A stretch of DNA of 64,000 bases from Vagococcus allomyrinae (GTDB lineage: Bacteria > Bacillota > Bacilli > Lactobacillales > Vagococcaceae), in the NCBI RefSeq assembly GCF_017829975.1, contig NZ_JAEEGA010000023.1:1-64000 (forward strand). Reading direction: 5' to 3'. Made by a program: the position numbers and the translations under genes. The notes beneath the pieces are model-generated. The model ran no database searches and was not told where the DNA came from. It saw only the letters and a program-made list of their open reading frames with translations. Every line of letters begins with the position of its first letter. The first letter of the stretch is position 1. Positions 56,325 to 64,000 of the stretch are shown one piece after another.

Positions 56325-57349
56325 GATCCTTCCTCCTCTCCGACTAGCTTCAATGTGTCAACCTGTCCTTGGATCATCTCAATGGCCCGTTTGATCTCCT
56401 CAGGTTCTCCGTCAACATGAATAATCAACCGTCCGATAGCCTTTCCTTGAATGTACTCAATTTTCCCATGAGTAATGCTGACCAAGACGGGAATCTGGCG
56501 AGAAACATTCGCTATCAGGGGCTCTAAAGCATTATCATCCAGATAGGTTAGTTCCAATAAAACACCTGTCCGAAATTTCTGCACTAATTCTTGGGGAATC
56601 ACTAAGTTCATGTGACGTCCCACCAATTTTTGGGTAAATTCATGTTGTGGTTTACCGAAAATCTCAAATGTTCGATTTTGTTCCACAATCTCGCCATTTT
56701 GCATAACCGCCAAGCGGTGAAACAGTCGCTTGGCCACTTCCATCTGGTGGGTGATAAAAACAATCGTTAAATTTAGTTCCTGATTAATCTTTTCCAATAA
56801 GTTAATGATCTCTTCTGTGGTTTCTACATCTAAAGCACTGGTCGCTTCGTCACATAATAAAATATCTGGCTTGTTAGCCAAGGCTCTCGCAATGCCCACT
56901 CGTTGCTTTTGACCACCAGACAGATTTGCTGGATAATCAGCAATCTTGTCACTCAAATCAACTAGTTCCAGAAGTTCTTTCACTCGTTCTTGACGCTGCT
57001 CTTTCGGGTAATTGGCAGCTTTTAAAGCGAAGAGAATATTGTCGCCAATGGTTCGATTACTAATGAGATTAAAATGTTGAAAAATCATCCCAACTCTTTT
57101 GCGAATCTCCCCCAAAGCTTGCCCTTTAGCTGCGGTAATATCTTGGCCGTCAATTAACACCTGACCGCTTGTTGGCACTTGCAGCAAGTTCATGGTTCGG
57201 ACAACGGTACTTTTGCCAGCACCACTTAAGCCGACAATGCCAAAAATCTCGCCTTTTTCCACTTTTAAGGACACCTGGTTGACGGCTGTGATTTGTCGCT
57301 TTTTTTGTTTGAATTGAACAGACACATTTTTTAACTCAATTGTACTCAT
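56321..57349 (-). CDS. metN: Methionine ABC importer ATPase MetN
   Basis: The 342-residue ATPase has Walker A GLSGAGKST, signature LSGGQKQRVGIARAL, and Walker B ILLCDEATSALD. A C-terminal NIL/ACT-like domain (about 265-340) binds methionine and blocks transport when it is plentiful. Encoded between metQ and metI. Confidence 0.95.
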   Translation of the reverse strand: MSTIELKNVSVQFKQKKRQITAVNQVSLKVEKGEIFGIVGLSGAGKSTVVRTMNLLQVPTSGQVLIDGQDITAAKGQALGEIRKRVGMIFQHFNLISNRTIGDNILFALKAANYPKEQRQERVKELLELVDLSDKIADYPANLSGGQKQRVGIARALANKPDILLCDEATSALDVETTEEIINLLEKINQELNLTIVFITHQMEVAKRLFHRLAVMQNGEIVEQNRTFEIFGKPQHEFTQKLVGRHMNLVIPQELVQKFRTGVLLELTYLDDNALEPLIANVSRQIPVLVSITHGKIEYIQGKAIGRLIIHVDGEPEEIKRAIEMIQGQVDTLKLVGEEEGS

Positions 57350-57367
57350 TGGCTTATTCCTCTCCCT

Positions 57368-58210
57368 CTACTTCCAGGATTCTGGTTGATCAAAATCTTT
57401 GAACTCTGACTTTGCAATAGCCGCTTTAAACTCGTCACTGGTTAAGACTTCTGCAAAGGCTTTTCCTAAATCAGAGTCTTTATCTTCTGTTCGAAGGGCC
57501 ACCACATTTTTATATTTTTCCTGCAATTTTTCTAAAGCTAAGGCATCTGCTGGTTTTAACTCTGCTGCCCAAGAAAAATTACCTGGCACTAAAGCAATGT
57601 CCACATTGTCTAGCGAACGAGCTAGTTGGGCGGCATCCAGTGGTTTAAAATCCAAGTTTTTAGCATTTTCTGCAATATCGTTAACCGTGGCTTTTGTCTC
57701 ATCAATATCGGCGTTGATCGTAATCAACTCATTGGCTTGCAATAATTGCAATGTTCGCGCTAGATTTGAGGCATCATTGGCAATCGAAACTTTCCCGCCA
57801 TCGGGCAGATCACTTAATTGTTTTAAGTCCTTGGAATAAATGCCCATTCCTAAAGTTGGCACCTGACCAACGGCAGTCAACTCTAACTCATTGTCCGCAG
57901 AAAATTTTTCTAAGTATGCAGTGTGTTGAAATAAATTAGCATCGATTTGCTTTGCTGCCAACGCTTTATTCGGTTGAACATAGTCATTAAACAATTTAGT
58001 TGTAACGGTATAGCCTTTTTCTTTCAACAATGGCCCAATAACATCTGTGACCATGTCACCATATGGCCCAGGGGCAACGCCGACAACGATTTCTTTTGTT
58101 TCGCTTGCCGTTTCTTTCTTAGCTCCTTCTTCCTTTTTACCGCAAGCGGCTAAACTTAATACTAAGACACAAGCTGAGACGGCAAGCGTCACTTTTTTCC
58201 ATTTTTTCAT
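57368..58210 (-). CDS. metQ: Methionine-binding lipoprotein MetQ
   Basis: The 280-residue lipoprotein has signal peptide and lipobox LAAC (Cys23). NlpA-family blocks follow: IVVGVAPGPYGDMV, KLFNDYVQPNKALAAKQIDA and the aromatic NLFQHTAYLEKF. GGAGG lies upstream. The T-box leader upstream predicts induction when charged tRNA, probably Met, is scarce. Confidence 0.93.
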   Translation of the reverse strand: MKKWKKVTLAVSACVLVLSLAACGKKEEGAKKETASETKEIVVGVAPGPYGDMVTDVIGPLLKEKGYTVTTKLFNDYVQPNKALAAKQIDANLFQHTAYLEKFSADNELELTAVGQVPTLGMGIYSKDLKQLSDLPDGGKVSIANDASNLARTLQLLQANELITINADIDETKATVNDIAENAKNLDFKPLDAAQLARSLDNVDIALVPGNFSWAAELKPADALALEKLQEKYKNVVALRTEDKDSDLGKAFAEVLTSDEFKAAIAKSEFKDFDQPESWK

Positions 58211-58233
58211 TATTCATTCCTCCAATTTTATGT

Positions 58234-58505
58234 ATAAAAATAGCCTTCATCCATAGTGAAATCACTATAAGGACGAAAGCGTGTTGTAAACTATTCGTGT
58301 TACCACCTTAATTTGTTAGACTCTCGCAAGCCTAACCTTAAACAGTCCATGACTGTCTCGCGATAACGGGCGCTCCGTAATTAGCTGACAAATTGCTCGC
58401 TAACTCTACTCAAAGTCCATCTACCAGAATGGGATACTCTATCTCTTTTCAGCTGCCGAGACTCTCTGTTAAAGCGTCATTCTATGCTCTTCTTTTCATT
58501 GTTTT
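58234..58505 (-). promoter_or_regulatory. T-box leader of metQNI (probably tRNA-Met specific)
   Basis: On the minus strand a long structured leader ends with the T-box sequence AAGGTGGTAACACG (58309-58296). A terminator then pairs CTTTCGTCC and TAGTGA with their complements (58242-58280) and ends in TTTTT. A candidate specifier ATG lies in GGTAGATGGACTTTGAG. T-box RNAs sense uncharged tRNA and let transcription continue. The T-box itself is clear; the codon assignment rests on the downstream genes and is tentative. Confidence 0.85.
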
Positions 58506-58743
58506 TACATTATTAAGATTAATCAAATTCTCATTAAATACTAATATATAGAATAAAAGAAAGAAAGTCAAGATGTTTCAGAAATACGCCAGAAACTGAG
58601 CTATCTTTTTCAATTTACATTTTTAAAATAGACGTTCTGTTCTTTTAAGTCTATTATTAATAAATTAATCGGTGCCTTAAGGGGTTGTCATTGCTTTTGT
58701 TTGAGAGCCCTTATATAATCAAATTATATAGGAAGTGATTGTA

Positions 58744-59070
58744 ATGTTAATGAAACAAAAAGAGTTTCGGAAGCTTGTTCGTTCAATGAAACATCTCGAG
58801 TACCATTGGGCTCAATATAAAAAACGCTTTCCGGAGCAAACTTGGGGCTTTAGGTATCGAATTAACATTGAATCTTATATTTATCGCGATAAAAAAGCGT
58901 TATTCCGTTCAATAATTAACATTCCGATCATCAAACGCGTTTATCTTTCCCCAAAAACCAACCGGCAATTAAAACAATATGCCAAGATCAGTCGTTTATT
59001 GCGAACTAGTTTAAAGAAAAACAAACCTCAAAAACAACACAAGGATAAAACGTATCAAATAAGGCCATAA
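58744..59070 (+). CDS. Basic protein of unknown function
   Basis: From the ATG at 58744 (GGAAGTG upstream) the product has 108 residues. It is strongly basic, aromatic and without a membrane helix or Cys. Blocks are LVRSMKHLEYHWAQYKKRFP and LSPKTNRQLKQYAKISRLLR, and the tail is Lys/Gln-rich. I do not recognise the family. It stands alone, converging with a GNAT gene. Confidence 0.6.
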   Translation: MLMKQKEFRKLVRSMKHLEYHWAQYKKRFPEQTWGFRYRINIESYIYRDKKALFRSIINIPIIKRVYLSPKTNRQLKQYAKISRLLRTSLKKNKPQKQHKDKTYQIRP

Positions 59071-59106
59071 AACAGAGAGCCAAACGATTTAGCGTTGTCT
59101 CTCTGT

Positions 59107-59736
59107 TTATTTATTTTGTTGAATCAGGCGTTTAAAACTAAAATTAGCAAGCTGTTGTTCGCCAACTTTGATATGGGCGTTCGAAAACTCCTTAAAGCCA
59201 TTTTTTAAATAAAACTGACGATTTCGCTCGGTATTCGTCACCAAGGTCAGCAAGCCGCCATCGTTTTGGGCGATATAAGGGATGAGACACTGATTGATAA
59301 TCTTACTGCCTAAATGTTTGCCTTGTTGGCGCTGATCAACAGCTAACGAGTCCAAGTACCATGAGGTGGAGTTCAGTTGCCGACAGGCCATTCCCATTTC
59401 TTCGTTGACTTTTAAAAACGTCAGAAAATCAGATAGGCCAAGATGCTTAATTAGGCGCCACCCTCCTGAGATAGCATAATCAAGGAACCCAATTTCCGAA
59501 GTGTTTTTCTTTTTTAATAGCGCAGCCACAACGACCTGGCCTTCTAATTCACCGATAAAGCAGAGATGTTTTCGGAAATGGACCCTCGTATTAACCTTGT
59601 ACAATTCTGTTACAAAAGGAGTGCTATCCCTTTGTTCAGAAGAAAACAATGTCATGAGTGGGTAATCTTTAAACGACTCTGAAAATAGATTAATCACCGC
59701 TGATAATTCGCTTTTTTGTGCTCTCCGAAATTTCAT
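59107..59736 (-). CDS. GNAT-family N-acetyltransferase
   Basis: The start at 59736 (GGGGAGAGG upstream) gives 209 residues; a frame start at 59808 lacks support. The acetyl-CoA site is SLAVDQRQQGKHLGSKIINQ, followed by NRQFYLKNGFKEFS. The N-terminal part resembles single-domain acetyltransferases of unknown substrate. Confidence 0.82.
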   Translation of the reverse strand: MKFRRAQKSELSAVINLFSESFKDYPLMTLFSSEQRDSTPFVTELYKVNTRVHFRKHLCFIGELEGQVVVAALLKKKNTSEIGFLDYAISGGWRLIKHLGLSDFLTFLKVNEEMGMACRQLNSTSWYLDSLAVDQRQQGKHLGSKIINQCLIPYIAQNDGGLLTLVTNTERNRQFYLKNGFKEFSNAHIKVGEQQLANFSFKRLIQQNK

Positions 59737-59837
59737 GCTCAGACCTCTCCCCGATTTGAAGTAGTTTTCTATAGACTGAATAACATAGTGCCAATGGCTT
59801 ATCAACATAATGATTGGTTGTGACCATTTAAAAGGAC

Positions 59838-60308
59838 CTACATCGTTAAATCATACAATGCAACCTTATTAATTTCCACAAAAAGCCGTTTACCTTTTTT
59901 TTGCACAGAATGACCTTCCATCTCCAGCAATCTCTTTTGTTCCTCTATGCCGCCTGGGTATTTATCATTTAACTCACCAGCTTTTTTTAGCGTTCGCCAC
60001 CAAGGAATCTGGTCAGTTTCTCTCTCCTGACTTGCATGAGCGCAGATGTTGGTAAAGATGCCAGCTGTCATTGGACAGGTTACATCTGCTGCGGCCTCTT
60101 GAGCCAAATATTCCCGCATTCGGTCAATCGTCAGCACCTTACCCACAGGTACTTCAGCCATCAACTGATTGTACTGCAGCGGGGAGGCAACTAGCATGAT
60201 CCTCCCTTTTAGGCGTTTCATCGCATCTGGTTTTTCCCTTAAATCCACCAATTTTGGCAGATCTTTTGAACCAAATAGTTTTTCGTTGGCTGTTTTTTTT
60301 ACCATCAT
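59838..60308 (-). CDS. MGMT-family protein (methylated-DNA methyltransferase-like)
   Basis: The start at 60308 (AGGAG 5 bases upstream) gives 156 residues. The central region PVGKVLTIDRMREYLAQEA and ADVTCPMTAGIFTN, then IPWWRTLKKAGELNDKYPGG, matches the MGMT-like DNA-binding domain family. The Pro-Cys-His-Arg acceptor site of true O6-alkylguanine transferases is not present; TCPMTAG occupies that place. A DNA-damage recognition role like that of alkyltransferase-like proteins is possible. Confidence 0.75.
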   Translation of the reverse strand: MMVKKTANEKLFGSKDLPKLVDLREKPDAMKRLKGRIMLVASPLQYNQLMAEVPVGKVLTIDRMREYLAQEAAADVTCPMTAGIFTNICAHASQERETDQIPWWRTLKKAGELNDKYPGGIEEQKRLLEMEGHSVQKKGKRLFVEINKVALYDLTM

Positions 60309-60316
60309 TTTCACTC

Positions 60317-60841
60317 CTAACAAGTTAGCCAATATCGTCTAATGATTTTTTGCTCTTGCTGATCTACCCGTTTGTCTGCCAGTCTGCCATGATTATTTTC
60401 AATCACCTTAGCTGAGGCGTGATTATCGTCTGCACAAGTGACTAACACGTTGGCTAATCCCAATCCTTTAGCCTCAGTTAATGCCAGTTTTAACATCTCA
60501 GAGGCATAGCCTTTATTTCGCTGATCTGGTCGAACTGAATAGCCAATGTGCCCCCCATAATTAAACAAATAGTCATTTAAGGAAAGGCGCAAACTTAACA
60601 TGCCCACAACAATGGCCTGCTGATTTATCGCCAGGTACTGAATCCCTGGGACCCAGCCGTCTTGAATTGTTTCCCACTGCTTATTCTTGACTATTTGATC
60701 AAGCCATTTTCCAATATCACCAGCAGCTACTAATTCTGATGATCCTTGGATCTCCTTTTGACCAGCAGGAAAAGCTTCTTTAAACGCTGTGATAGCTTTT
60801 TGATGATGAGTGGTCGGCTCTACTAAGTTAATTTGCACCAT
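60317..60841 (-). CDS. GNAT-family N-acetyltransferase (RimJ/RimL-like)
   Basis: The start at 60841 gives 174 residues. Typical blocks are YLFNYGGHIGYSVRPDQRNK with the acetyl-CoA loop RPDQRNKGYASEML, and a C-terminal VTCADDNHASAKVIENNHGR. It is 8 bases upstream of the MGMT-like gene, so the two are probably co-transcribed. Substrate unknown. Confidence 0.85.
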   Translation of the reverse strand: MVQINLVEPTTHHQKAITAFKEAFPAGQKEIQGSSELVAAGDIGKWLDQIVKNKQWETIQDGWVPGIQYLAINQQAIVVGMLSLRLSLNDYLFNYGGHIGYSVRPDQRNKGYASEMLKLALTEAKGLGLANVLVTCADDNHASAKVIENNHGRLADKRVDQQEQKIIRRYWLTC

Positions 60842-61122
60842 TGCCCGCCACCCTTTCTTAGTTTGATTGCTAACTCCATTATACAAAAGATGACTTAATT
60901 ATAATAGCAGAAACTGTTTCAGAAAGTTGGCTGAGGTTTTTTTAGCGTTTAGAACGCGAACGCTTGCTGTTCTCCTGATCTTAAGGCAGCCACCTGCTAA
61001 CAGTTGTAACGCCCTCTGATTATGAACAAGCTATCATCACTCATTGTGTGAAACTTTCATGGTTATCGTTAGCTCCCTATGTTACGATTATGTTAACACT
61101 TAAAAGAAAAGAGGCGCCTCTA

Positions 61123-61944
61123 ATGACCTATCAACCGCAACTTGCACAACGCTTTTACAACTTACACCAGAATCAAGACATGTTTGTCTTGCCCAACGTC
61201 TGGAATGGCGGAAGTGCTAAAATATTTGAAAAGAGCGGCTTTTCAGCTTTGGCTACCACTAGCGCTGGGATTGCTTTTGCTTTAGGCTATGACGATGGTG
61301 AAGAACTAGCCTTTGACACCCTACTCTGGGTCGTTAATCAAATCACCTCACGCATTACTGTGCCATTGTCGGTGGACTTTGAAAGAGGTTATGGTGAATC
61401 TCCTGAGGTTGTTCAAGCTAATGCTAGAAAATTGCTACAAGCTGGAGCCGTGGGCTTTAATCTAGAGGATGGTTTAGCCAATAAAACTGTTGACGCCCCT
61501 CAGGTACTAAAAGAAAAAATCCAAGCACTCGCAACCTTAAAACAAGAACTAGGGATAAATTTTGTGATCAATGCCCGAACAGACTGTTATTGGCACAATC
61601 TTGGAACTGAGCAAGAAAAGCTTAAAATGGCGATTGAAAACGGCCATCACTTTCTTGAGTGGGGAGCTGACTGCGTTTTTGTGCCAGGCCGCTTATCCTA
61701 CCAGACAATTGAAATCCTGGCCAATGAAATCCCTGGGCCTCTCAATATCATCTTGTCTGACACTAGCGATGATGTTCAGCGCCTAAACCAATTAGGCGTC
61801 AAACGATTAAGCACTGGGTCTGCTCCAGCTAGACAGGCTTTAACAAATCTGATCAAGCTAGCCAATGACACAAAAGCAACTCACTTTGAGCCACTTCTAA
61901 CTAACGTTTTAAGCTATCAGGAAGCCAACGACTATTTTATCTAA
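61123..61944 (+). CDS. Isocitrate lyase / PEP mutase superfamily enzyme
   Basis: The start at 61123 (GAGGCG upstream) gives 273 residues. Blocks LPNVWNGGSAKIFEKSGF, TSAGIAFALGYDDGE, PLSVDFERGYGES and VGFNLEDGL follow the PEP-mutase-like TIM barrel. Members make or break C-C or C-P bonds next to carboxylates, for example oxaloacetate or 2-methylisocitrate. The Cys of isocitrate lyases (KKCGH) is absent. The reaction is not assignable. Upstream frame extension to 61048 lacks a ribosome site. Confidence 0.82.
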   Translation: MTYQPQLAQRFYNLHQNQDMFVLPNVWNGGSAKIFEKSGFSALATTSAGIAFALGYDDGEELAFDTLLWVVNQITSRITVPLSVDFERGYGESPEVVQANARKLLQAGAVGFNLEDGLANKTVDAPQVLKEKIQALATLKQELGINFVINARTDCYWHNLGTEQEKLKMAIENGHHFLEWGADCVFVPGRLSYQTIEILANEIPGPLNIILSDTSDDVQRLNQLGVKRLSTGSAPARQALTNLIKLANDTKATHFEPLLTNVLSYQEANDYFI

Positions 61945-61948
61945 TGCT

Positions 61949-61993
61949 AAAAGAACTCCGGAAAAGCTTTCGCTTAACTGGGAGTTCTTTTAG
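61949..61993. terminator. Bidirectional terminator
   Basis: AAAAGAACTCC pairs with GGGAGTTCTTTT, between the converging PEP-mutase-like and NUDIX genes. Confidence 0.85.
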
Positions 61994-62014
61994 TTAGCTC
62001 AATTTTAACTCAAC

Positions 62015-62524
62015 TCATTTTTGACTAAAAGCCCTATCCTTTAAGTGTTCCTTGACCATTTGACAGGCTAGCCAATCAAAAGGCGTCACCTGACCAGCTT
62101 CATTCATTTGGGCGATTAAGTCAAAGGAACAACACCTAGCCTCCACTACTTCGTCTTGTTGAAGAACTAAGGTCTCAAGTTCAACCTCCGTGTAATGGAT
62201 AAAGACATCAGTTAAGAGTGCTAGCTCATCGTAACGAGTGGTTCCTAGTAACCCTAAAGGTTGCGTAATCAGATAACCAACTTCTTCTTGAATTTCGCGA
62301 ATGGCAGCTCTCTGACTCGTTTCAGCAAGTTCAACAGCTCCCCCAGGCAACTCCCACATCAATCCCATTTTTTTCATTGGGTGCCTTCTTGTCAATAAGC
62401 ATTGGGAACGATCGTTGATCAAGGCCACACTGGCAGCTAATTGATAGTCACCTGCGCCTAGCTGCTGTCCTCGAGAAAAAAAACGGCCAGTTTTTTCTCT
62501 CTTATCATTATAAATATCCAGCAT
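62015..62524 (-). CDS. NUDIX hydrolase
   Basis: The 169-residue protein has a full NUDIX box GGAVELAETSQRAAIREIQE followed by EVGY, matching GX5EX7REUXEEXGU. It hydrolyses a nucleoside diphosphate derivative. The early region NDRSQCLLTRRHPMKKMGLM resembles (di)nucleotide and house-cleaning pyrophosphatases. It lies 18 bases after the prolyl-tRNA editing gene. Confidence 0.88.
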   Translation of the reverse strand: MLDIYNDKREKTGRFFSRGQQLGAGDYQLAASVALINDRSQCLLTRRHPMKKMGLMWELPGGAVELAETSQRAAIREIQEEVGYLITQPLGLLGTTRYDELALLTDVFIHYTEVELETLVLQQDEVVEARCCSFDLIAQMNEAGQVTPFDWLACQMVKEHLKDRAFSQK

Positions 62525-62542
62525 CGGCTTTAGCTCTGACTA

Positions 62543-63034
62543 CTATAAAGATAAGACGCTGACAGAATTGCCTTGGGCTTTGATAAAGTCTGCCACATCA
62601 GCTAAACTTAAAAAAAGGGTGGCAGTATTATCATTTGGATGAAAACCGATGGCAGTGGCTCCTTCTAACTCTTTATCAAGATAGACTTTGACTTTGTTGT
62701 CGCTATTATTAATGACTCCAAATGGCGTAACTGCCCCTTTTTCTAATCCTAAGTGAGTCTGCAAGCGATCTTCAGAAGCAAATGAAAGGGCAGTCGAACC
62801 AATTTTGGTTCGAATTTCTTTTAAATTTACTTGTTTGTCCCCTGGTAAACAAAGTAGAAAATGATTTTTCCCGCGGGCATCTCGGACGAAGAGATTTTTC
62901 GCGATGACCTCGCCTTTTTCCAAGGGAATATCAGTCATCTCTTCTATTGTATAAACAGCCTCATGAGATACTTGACGGTAGTCAATCCCCATTTCGTTTA
63001 ATGCCTCAATTACGATTTCTTTTTGATTTGTCAT
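62543..63034 (-). CDS. YbaK/ProX-type prolyl-tRNA editing protein
   Basis: The 163-residue single-domain protein has GEVIAKNLFVRDARGKNHFL with the key Lys, and LEKGAVTPFGVINNSDNKVK, hallmarks of the ProX/YbaK deacylase family. It clears mischarged Ala- or Cys-tRNA(Pro) in trans. AAAAGGAG lies 6 bases before the ATG. Confidence 0.88.
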   Translation of the reverse strand: MTNQKEIVIEALNEMGIDYRQVSHEAVYTIEEMTDIPLEKGEVIAKNLFVRDARGKNHFLLCLPGDKQVNLKEIRTKIGSTALSFASEDRLQTHLGLEKGAVTPFGVINNSDNKVKVYLDKELEGATAIGFHPNDNTATLFLSLADVADFIKAQGNSVSVLSL

Positions 63035-63098
63035 TGTTTGCTCCTTTTAAGTATAATTTTGGTTTAACTGTTATCATCGGCGATCGGCCTATTTAACC

Positions 63099-63638
63099 TT
63101 ATGCCAGGCGAACCATAACTTCTTCAACAATCTCTTCAACTGGCGCTAAAGCCCCAATTCCCACATCACCACAAGCCAGCATTTGGGAAACCGGTTTAAT
63201 TTCAGCATAGCCATAGCCAGCTATTTTTGCCAAGTTTTCCTGAACGACTGGTTGCAGATACATCTTGGTGTTCATGGCTGGGGCGATCAATTTAGGCACC
63301 TCCTGAGGCACAGCTAAGCAAATCGTCGACAGCATCTCATCGCCAATCCCATTGGCTAGTTTACCAATTATATTTGCTGTTGCTGGTGCTATTAACACCA
63401 GATCTGCTTGTTGAGCCAAATCGATATGGTTGATTCTGCCAGCTATTGGCTCCGCCATAACATCTAAGTGAACAGGTTGTTCTGATAGGATTTGCATGGT
63501 GAGAGGCGTAATAAAATGGGTACTACTTTCCGTCATCACTACATGAACTTCAACGCCACGCTTTTTTAAGCCACTGGCAATACTGGCTGCTTTAAAAGCG
63601 GCTATACTCCCAGTAACGCCTAATACTACTCTTTTCAT
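63099..63638 (-). CDS. coaC: Phosphopantothenoylcysteine decarboxylase
   Basis: The 179-residue HFCD flavoprotein has the FMN block GVTGSIAAFKAASIASGLKK, the catalytic-His region ITPLTMQ, and APAMNTKMY (the PXMNXXMW motif). CoaC makes 4'-phosphopantetheine in coenzyme A synthesis. It lacks the fused CoaB synthetase domain of most bacteria, as is usual in Streptococcus and Enterococcus where coaB is separate. GGAAG precedes the ATG. Confidence 0.93.
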   Translation of the reverse strand: MKRVVLGVTGSIAAFKAASIASGLKKRGVEVHVVMTESSTHFITPLTMQILSEQPVHLDVMAEPIAGRINHIDLAQQADLVLIAPATANIIGKLANGIGDEMLSTICLAVPQEVPKLIAPAMNTKMYLQPVVQENLAKIAGYGYAEIKPVSQMLACGDVGIGALAPVEEIVEEVMVRLA

Positions 63639-63767
63639 TCGATCTTCTTCCTTTCATGGCAATTAAGTTACTTTATTCACAATTAGTTAGATAGTCATGA
63701 CAGATTAGCCAGTCACTTGGTCATTATGTGCGAAAAACTATCAACATCGTGCGAAATAAATAGATAG

Positions 63768-63871
63768 ATAGTTCCACTAGATTATCCACATAATGACGAG
63801 CAGAATATGGTGCTTTCAGCTTTTTTAGCTGAAAGCTTAACAATTAATCGTCATTATTTAATAGGAACTGT
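63768..63871 (+). repeat. Palindromic element, copy D (about 104 bp)
   Basis: Ends ATAGTTCCACTAGATTAT and TTAATAGGAACTGT are terminal inverted repeats. Arms TAATGACGA and TCGTCATTA pair. The centre CTTTCAGC then GCTGAAAG is a perfect hairpin. It lies 130 bases upstream of coaC in the same orientation as copy C. Confidence 0.85.
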
Positions 63872-64000
63872 CTAGGAAAAAAACTTTGGTACTTTCATTT
63901 TACCATGGATCTCTCCAGATGAACATTGTTAGCCGTCATTTCAGCCACCACTTTACGAGGACCCCACTTAGCTATAGCTCAGGCAAACGGCCTGAGTCAG

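Noticed and set aside
57399-57839. Plus-strand frame of 146 codons opposite metQ
   Set aside because: Antisense shadow of a clear lipoprotein gene; no ribosome site and no recognisable domain.
63895-64000. Short minus-strand frame at the right edge containing RKVVAEMTANNVHLERS
   Set aside because: Only 28 codons are open, with two UGA stops upstream in frame and no visible start. It could be a gene remnant or chance, and the window ends before this can be decided.

Overview
ORGANISM. This is a low-GC Gram-positive chromosome segment. Gene content and order point to Lactobacillales, most likely Enterococcaceae (Enterococcus- or Vagococcus-like). The signs are hprK-lgt-ppaX-gpsA-galU, an F-type ATPase operon without atpI followed by a DUF1146 gene and murA, smpB-rnr-esterase-secG, a DUF2969 gene, an EpuA-like gene, lexA next to a UPF0291 gene, and lipoproteins with AACG lipoboxes. 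The genus is inference. I see no prophage, CRISPR array, rRNA or complete insertion sequence. LAYOUT. 1-3.9 kb: the 5' end of transketolase, a UPF0291 gene, lexA with its own LexA box, a LexA-controlled small membrane protein, an L,D-transpeptidase and a nucleoid-associated protein. 4-8.4 kb: the hprK-lgt-ppaX-gpsA-galU operon. 8.6-14.2 kb: a LplABC-type carbohydrate importer with no ATPase or hydrolase gene, plus a divergent GntR/LacI-type regulator with visible operators. 14.2-16.3 kb: tRNA-Gln, tRNA-Tyr, DUF2969 and an AEC transporter. 16.4-21.9 kb: a branched-chain amino acid ABC importer (livJHMGF plus a CBS-ACT protein) with a near-perfect CodY box over its promoter. 22-25.7 kb: ROK kinase, GNAT, yidD, EpuA-like, murA and DUF1146. 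26-32.7 kb: atpBEFHAGDC. 33-38.7 kb: smpB, rnr, esterase, secG and a short UvrC-like nuclease. 38.8-48.8 kb: a glycine reductase operon. 49-53.6 kb: membrane proteins and an M20 peptidase. 54-58.5 kb: an FAD-linked oxidase and metNIQ behind a T-box leader. 58.7-63.6 kb: assorted housekeeping genes ending with coaC. MAIN INTEREST. The operon grdX-grdE-grdB-selB-trxB-trxA-grdA-grdC-grdD encodes all Stickland glycine reductase components, which is unusual in a lactic-acid-bacterium-like genome. GrdA and GrdB each carry an in-frame UGA (Sec43 and Sec348), and selB lies inside the operon. The -35 region of the operon promoter is overlapped by a CcpA-like cre site. The leader contains a possible 70-codon reading frame with an in-frame UGA at codon 13. 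A SECIS-like hairpin follows that UGA with a geometry much like the hairpin after the grdB UGA, and the frame ends by overlapping the grdX start. It could be a tiny selenoprotein or a selenocysteine-sensing leader, and it is the best candidate here for something undescribed. A second finding is a family of about 85-106 bp palindromic elements: four copies plus one remnant. Their arm sequences differ between copies but stay complementary. HOW THE GENES WORK TOGETHER. Peptidases and CodY-controlled amino acid uptake would feed amino acid metabolism. Glycine reductase would use glycine as an electron acceptor, with electrons arriving through TrxB and TrxA, and would yield acetyl phosphate for substrate-level phosphorylation. 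No selA, selD or selC was found in this window, so these must be encoded elsewhere for the system to work.
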